This document shows positions 42,464 to 45,876 of a stretch of 45,876 nucleotides of DNA, piece by piece. Within the stretch, counting starts at the first letter, position 1; every line of letters begins with the position of its first letter. This stretch comes from CAYMWF01 sp964394085 [NCBI: uncultured Gemmatimonadota bacterium]. GTDB lineage: Bacteria > GCA-2686955 > CAYMWF01. The notes under the pieces are model-generated. The model did no database searches. It saw nothing but the letters and a program-made list of their open reading frames with translations, and was not told where the DNA came from. The stretch lies in assembly GCA_964394085.1 (NCBI GenBank), contig CAYMWF010000040.1:1-45876 (forward strand), written 5' to 3'. Position numbers and translations under genes: made by a program.

Positions 42464-44056
42464 TCAACACCCGATGTCCAGGGCGCCGATTTGTCCGCAG
42501 GCCGAACTGTCCGGGCCGCAGGGTGAATCGGTTTGAAGATTGAAATCTCCGCCGAGCGGCTGGCAGAAGAGAGGATCGGCGGCGATGTTGGCGTTGATGC
42601 CGTAATCGTCCTCGATGCATCCGAACCAATCCTCCTCGTTCCCGTAAACGTTGGAGCATTTCACCGAAACGACGCCGATTCCGTCATCGCAGGAAACCGC
42701 CTCCCCTATCCCTCCGAACGATATGATGACACGCTCGATCGAGTACGTATCCCCGTCACCCCAGCAGGCGATTCCGCCGCCCTCCGGGGCTTCGTTCCCG
42801 TAAAGGGTCGAACTCTGTATCGCCGACGAGCTCAGGAAGAGGATTCCGCCCCCCTCGTTTTCGGACGTATTGCTCGAGAAGATACATTGGTTCACAATCG
42901 AGCTGCCGCTCACCAGGCCTCCGCCGCTGACCTCGGCGGTATTTCCGGTGAACAGGCAATCGGATATGATTATCGAATCGCAGTTCGTAGCGTATACTCC
43001 GCCTCCATTGCTTTGCACGGAGTTGCTGATGAACTCGCACTGCTTCAGGATCGGCGAGGAGGAGTTTGAGAAGATCCCCCCCCCGTCAACCAGAGCTGTG
43101 TTGATTCTGAATTCACATCCGGTGAGCTTGACATCGAGATTATTCTGCAGAGCGAGACCGCCTCCATCGGTGTCGGCGTTGTTGCCGGTGAAGATGCAGT
43201 CCGTCAGCTTGGGCGCGCCTTCCACCAGGTAGGCGCCCCCTCCGGACCAGATGGCCTGATTATCAGTGAACGTGCACTCGGTCAGGTTCATACCTCCCTC
43301 GCAGTAGAGAGCGCCGCCGTGCGCATCGGAAGTGTTATTCGCAAATGTACAATTGGTCAACACGACGCCTTCTGCATTGTTGCAAAGCAATCCCCCGCCA
43401 CCCGCATAATCGTTGGATTTGGCCTGGTTCTCCTCGAAGTTGCAGTTGACGATAAGGGGCGAGGACTCCTCGTCGCTGAAGATGCCTCCGCCCAGCAGGG
43501 CGCTGTTGTTCGTGAACTCGCAGCCGGAGAGTATCGGTGCCGAATCCTTGCCTACAAAGAGACCGCCGCCGGCGTCGGAGATGTTCTCTTCGAAGCGTAC
43601 ATGGATGAGTGTCGGGCTTGACGACTGGCAGAGAACACCTCCCCCTGCGTGGGTCAGCCCTTTCCTGATCGTTACACCCTCGAGCACCGATTCCGATGTC
43701 TCCCCGGACTGGAAAAAGAACCCGCGATGGTATTCCTCCGAGAGTCCCTCGCACTTGATTACGCACTTCGAGGGGTTGCCGGACTGGGATTGGACCACGA
43801 TTTCCTTGCCGAGAAAGCTAATGTCCCGATTGCCTTCGCCCATGAAAACCCCGTTGGCGAGATCTATGGTGTCTCCGTCCTGAACCGAGTTTATGGCATC
43901 CTGAATCGTGGGGAAATCGCCGCTGCTGTCGGGAGAAACGAAATACCTCTGGCCGATATAGGGTGGTGGTGAAGTGGGGTCTTCGGTGCAGCCGAACATT
44001 GAAGTCAAGCCGGTGATCAACACCAGGCAGAGAAGTGTGGAGAGAAGGATTTTCAA
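42464..44056 (-). CDS. right-handed parallel beta-helix lipoprotein
   Basis: A 530-residue predicted surface or periplasmic lipoprotein. The leader ends in the lipobox region S-M-F-G-C (Cys about 23), then an entry segment with S-S-G-D-F-P-T-I-Q-D-A-I. The rest is built of about a dozen ~22-26-residue turns, each with G-G-G-[IL]-[FY] and C-x-F or C-I-F signatures and N-[NS]-[AT] ladders, typical of pectate-lyase-like beta-helix proteins. Such proteins are often extracellular carbohydrate-active or adhesive; no catalytic residues can be named. TTG start at 44056, with AAGGAA upstream; translation from the TTG gives the signal peptide directly. Confidence 0.92.
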   Translation of the reverse strand: MKILLSTLLCLVLITGLTSMFGCTEDPTSPPPYIGQRYFVSPDSSGDFPTIQDAINSVQDGDTIDLANGVFMGEGNRDISFLGKEIVVQSQSGNPSKCVIKCEGLSEEYHRGFFFQSGETSESVLEGVTIRKGLTHAGGGVLCQSSSPTLIHVRFEENISDAGGGLFVGKDSAPILSGCEFTNNSALLGGGIFSDEESSPLIVNCNFEENQAKSNDYAGGGGLLCNNAEGVVLTNCTFANNTSDAHGGALYCEGGMNLTECTFTDNQAIWSGGGAYLVEGAPKLTDCIFTGNNADTDGGGLALQNNLDVKLTGCEFRINTALVDGGGIFSNSSSPILKQCEFISNSVQSNGGGVYATNCDSIIISDCLFTGNTAEVSGGGLVSGSSIVNQCIFSSNTSENEGGGILFLSSSAIQSSTLYGNEAPEGGGIACWGDGDTYSIERVIISFGGIGEAVSCDDGIGVVSVKCSNVYGNEEDWFGCIEDDYGINANIAADPLFCQPLGGDFNLQTDSPCGPDSSACGQIGALDIGC

Positions 44057-44378
44057 CGATGTTCCTTTCGATTTACGAATCTGTGTCTGAATCTGTGCCT
44101 AGAAACCGGTCGCTTCCACTTCTCATCCAAGATGAAAATAATAAATCGCGGGCGTCATGAATGTCAAGCCGGTGTATGCTGAAATGGCACAATTCTTCAA
44201 CGCTCATCGGATTTACCCGCTTATGTTGATTACAACTGCTCAAACATGCGGATTAAATTCTTTACAATCTCAATCCGGGAAGCAGTTTATATTTTTTTCG
44301 GCAGATGCACGATGTTCTGGAGAATTTTGCGAATGTTTTGACTTATTATCAGAGTCAGGAGATTCAGATCAACACTTT
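44057..44378. other. gene-free AT-rich stretch
   Basis: 322 bp between the beta-helix gene and the end of the decarboxylase gene. It is more AT-rich than the flanks and has no open frame that resembles a protein. Promoter elements for the beta-helix gene probably lie here, but I cannot pick a pair with confidence. Confidence 0.45.
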
Positions 44379-45698
44379 TCAGAAAAACCCTGCAGACCAG
44401 AAATCCACGATGTCGTCATCAGACTGACGAGGGCGGAGGCAGCGAAAATTCAGCCCCGTGCCTTCGTAACCGAGAATGATTGGGAATCGCCGGCTGTTGT
44501 ACATAGACCACATGCTGAAAGTATAGGCTCCGGAATCGTGGATGAGAAGGTAATCACCCTCTCTGACCGTTTTCGGCAGCAGCACGCTTCTCTCCAGGTA
44601 GTCGCCTGCGAAGCAGAGAGGCCCGGCGATGCTGAACTCCCGCCGGGATCCCGTGCGCAGTTTTCCGGTGGAGTCGCACACAGAGAGGTCGTGGTGCCAG
44701 TCGCAGGGACGGTAAGTTTTCCGCAGGAACATGTCCGCGCCTACATGAACGATGAGCGTAGGCGGAGCATCGCCATGGTCCACAACATACTCGATTCTGG
44801 TCGCCGCCCAGCCGCAGCCGGCGTGCATCGATCGGCCGAACTCGGTGATGAGTTGGATGTCCTGATCGAATATGGAGGGACACCGCTGCCGCAGCGCTGC
44901 GGCGTATTCAGCGAACGTCGGCGGCTTATCCGATTCTCTGTACCGGGCGGGCAGGCCGCCCCCGATGTCGAATACGTTGATTCGCACACTGTTCCTGATG
45001 TCTATGAAGAAGTCATATACGGCCCCGACTCCGTCGAGCATCTGATCGAGCGACATCCCCTGCGATCCGATGTGCACATGAAGACCGGTGAGCCACGGAT
45101 AATCGGAAAACGCGCGGGCGAGGTCGGCGCGGCGTTCTCTCAGGGAGACGCCGAATTTCGAGTGCTGAACGGCAACGCTTGTCGTGTCGATGGTTCCTTC
45201 CCCGGTTTCCGGATTGATCCGGACTCCGACGCTGCTGCTCGAACCCAGCCTGGAGTAAAGGCTTGCGATCCGGCCCAGCTCGCCAAGAGTGTTCGCGTTG
45301 ATTCTGACTCCCGACTTGAGCGCAGACTCCAACTCGGTACGAGTCTTTGCGGGAGAGTCGAAAACGATCGACTCGACCGGAAACCCGGCTGCCAGGGCGA
45401 GCCGGAATTCACCCATGGATGCCGCTTCCGCGCCGTGGCCGCCGGCACGTATCCTTTTCAGTATCTCAATCAACGGGTTGGCTTTGACAGCCAGGGCATG
45501 AAGCGTCGTGGGAGGGAATGAAGCCTTCAGGCAATCGAGTGTTTCGTCGAGTCGAGACAGATTGTAAAAGACGGCGGAGTCGTCTTCACCGGAAAGAGCA
45601 CCTTCGGCAAGTGCGCGCTTCAGCGCCGCCGCCATTTTCGGAGCGGTAAGGCGGGGCGGATAGATCGACCGGGATCCCATGGGAGCGGAGCGGTTCAT
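44379..45698 (-). CDS. Y4yA-like PLP-dependent decarboxylase (DAP/ornithine decarboxylase fold type III)
   Basis: A 439-residue PLP enzyme with an alanine-racemase-type barrel and a C-terminal beta domain. Seen: the PLP lysine K72 in H-A-L-A-V-K-A-N-P, S-K-F-G-V, the H-V-H-I-G-S-Q motif, F-D-I-G-G-G-L-P, T-E-F-G-R-S, G-P-L-C-F-A-G-D and D-S-G-A-Y-T-F-S-M-W-S-x-Y-N-S-R-R. LysA has G-P-L-C-E-S-G-D at the substrate site, so the Phe-Ala here points away from diaminopimelate. The W after S-M fits the Y4yA group (from memory). The substrate is unknown. I took ATG at 45698; 45680 and 45752 are alternatives. Confidence 0.88.
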   Translation of the reverse strand: MNRSAPMGSRSIYPPRLTAPKMAAALKRALAEGALSGEDDSAVFYNLSRLDETLDCLKASFPPTTLHALAVKANPLIEILKRIRAGGHGAEAASMGEFRLALAAGFPVESIVFDSPAKTRTELESALKSGVRINANTLGELGRIASLYSRLGSSSSVGVRINPETGEGTIDTTSVAVQHSKFGVSLRERRADLARAFSDYPWLTGLHVHIGSQGMSLDQMLDGVGAVYDFFIDIRNSVRINVFDIGGGLPARYRESDKPPTFAEYAAALRQRCPSIFDQDIQLITEFGRSMHAGCGWAATRIEYVVDHGDAPPTLIVHVGADMFLRKTYRPCDWHHDLSVCDSTGKLRTGSRREFSIAGPLCFAGDYLERSVLLPKTVREGDYLLIHDSGAYTFSMWSMYNSRRFPIILGYEGTGLNFRCLRPRQSDDDIVDFWSAGFF

Positions 45699-45876
45699 TC
45701 GTCCTGATCCCCTTATTTTCCACGAGTCGCGTGAGAAGCCTGGTATCAGCATTCACGACTGTATATACAACAACGGGGATTTTAAGAAACGGCCTGGTAA
45801 TTGTCCACTAATCTTGTTTTACATGCATTCTGCGTTGCGAGTGTTTTTTCGGGGGCTTTATCCAAGGAGTCGTCAC
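45699..45876. other. upstream region of the decarboxylase gene
   Basis: The last 178 bp of the window hold no visible gene. An AT-rich part around 45760-45790 may include promoter elements for the - strand decarboxylase, but no clear pair is seen. Confidence 0.35.

Noticed and set aside
44157-45521. A 454-codon + strand open frame
   Set aside because: It lies antisense to the PLP decarboxylase, whose motifs are unmistakable; the + frame has no family features and is an effect of GC-rich codon usage.

Overview
This window (45.9 kb, fairly GC-rich) looks like a chromosomal segment of an uncultivated diderm bacterium. It has heptosyltransferase-like and other envelope glycosyltransferases, several lipoproteins with lipobox signal peptides, a ResB/CcsA cytochrome c maturation pair and a secreted beta-helix lipoprotein. 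The beta-helix leader style (fibre-like repeats after an 'S-P-D-x-S-G-D-F/Y-P-T-I-Q' entry) recalls genomes of the FCB/Eisenbacteria-Krumholzibacteria-Latescibacteria kind. That placement is an inference from general familiarity and is weak.

Left part (about 330-9793, + strand): a compact bacterial microcompartment (BMC) locus of the sugar-phosphate-utilising (SPU) kind. In order it holds triosephosphate isomerase, a double-domain BMC-T shell protein, a three-part RpiB protein, deoxyribose-phosphate aldolase (DeoC), a BMC-H hexamer protein, a BMC-P pentamer protein, a CoA-acylating aldehyde dehydrogenase, a PduS/RnfC-like Fe-S flavoprotein, a PduT-like BMC-T, and two more BMC-P proteins. RpiB, DeoC and the aldehyde dehydrogenase each begin with a short amphipathic helix that looks like an encapsulation peptide. 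The chemistry suggested is deoxyribose-5-P to glyceraldehyde-3-P plus acetaldehyde, then acetaldehyde to acetyl-CoA inside the shell, with PduS re-oxidising NADH and TpiA removing glyceraldehyde-3-P. No phosphotransacylase, alcohol dehydrogenase, kinase, mutase or nucleoside phosphorylase is present in the window. A near-consensus promoter places the first gene on an almost leaderless mRNA.

Middle part (9875-30694, - strand): a long envelope-glycan cluster. It has an N-acetyl-sugar amidotransferase (WbpG type), a small lipoprotein, a transglutaminase-like protein, a FemAB/BioF2-like acyltransferase, a CapD-type nucleotide-sugar dehydratase, a propeller lipoprotein, a polyprenol-phosphate mannosyltransferase-like enzyme, a YfhO-type giant membrane protein, a MurJ-type flippase, a phosphodiesterase-superfamily enzyme, five glycosyltransferases in all (counting the mannosyltransferase), a YbhN-type membrane protein and a GNAT protein. 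Many neighbours overlap by exactly 4 bp (ATGA, GTGA or TTGA), so they are probably translationally coupled. The cluster is broken by an 884-bp gene-free stretch that carries dispersed repeats also found at the very start of the window.

Right part (31154-45698): ResB and CcsA (+); a small membrane protein and an alpha/beta hydrolase (-); a four-gene + strand operon with a Spy/CpxP-like protein, an ECF sigma factor, a small one-pass membrane protein and a membrane-anchored Spy-like sensor, which together resemble a CnrYXH-type signalling unit; then, on the - strand, leuS, a DUF362 protein, a parallel beta-helix lipoprotein and a Y4yA-like PLP decarboxylase. Two copies of a palindrome-containing dispersed element lie just downstream of - strand genes at 11365-11475 and 34294-34400.
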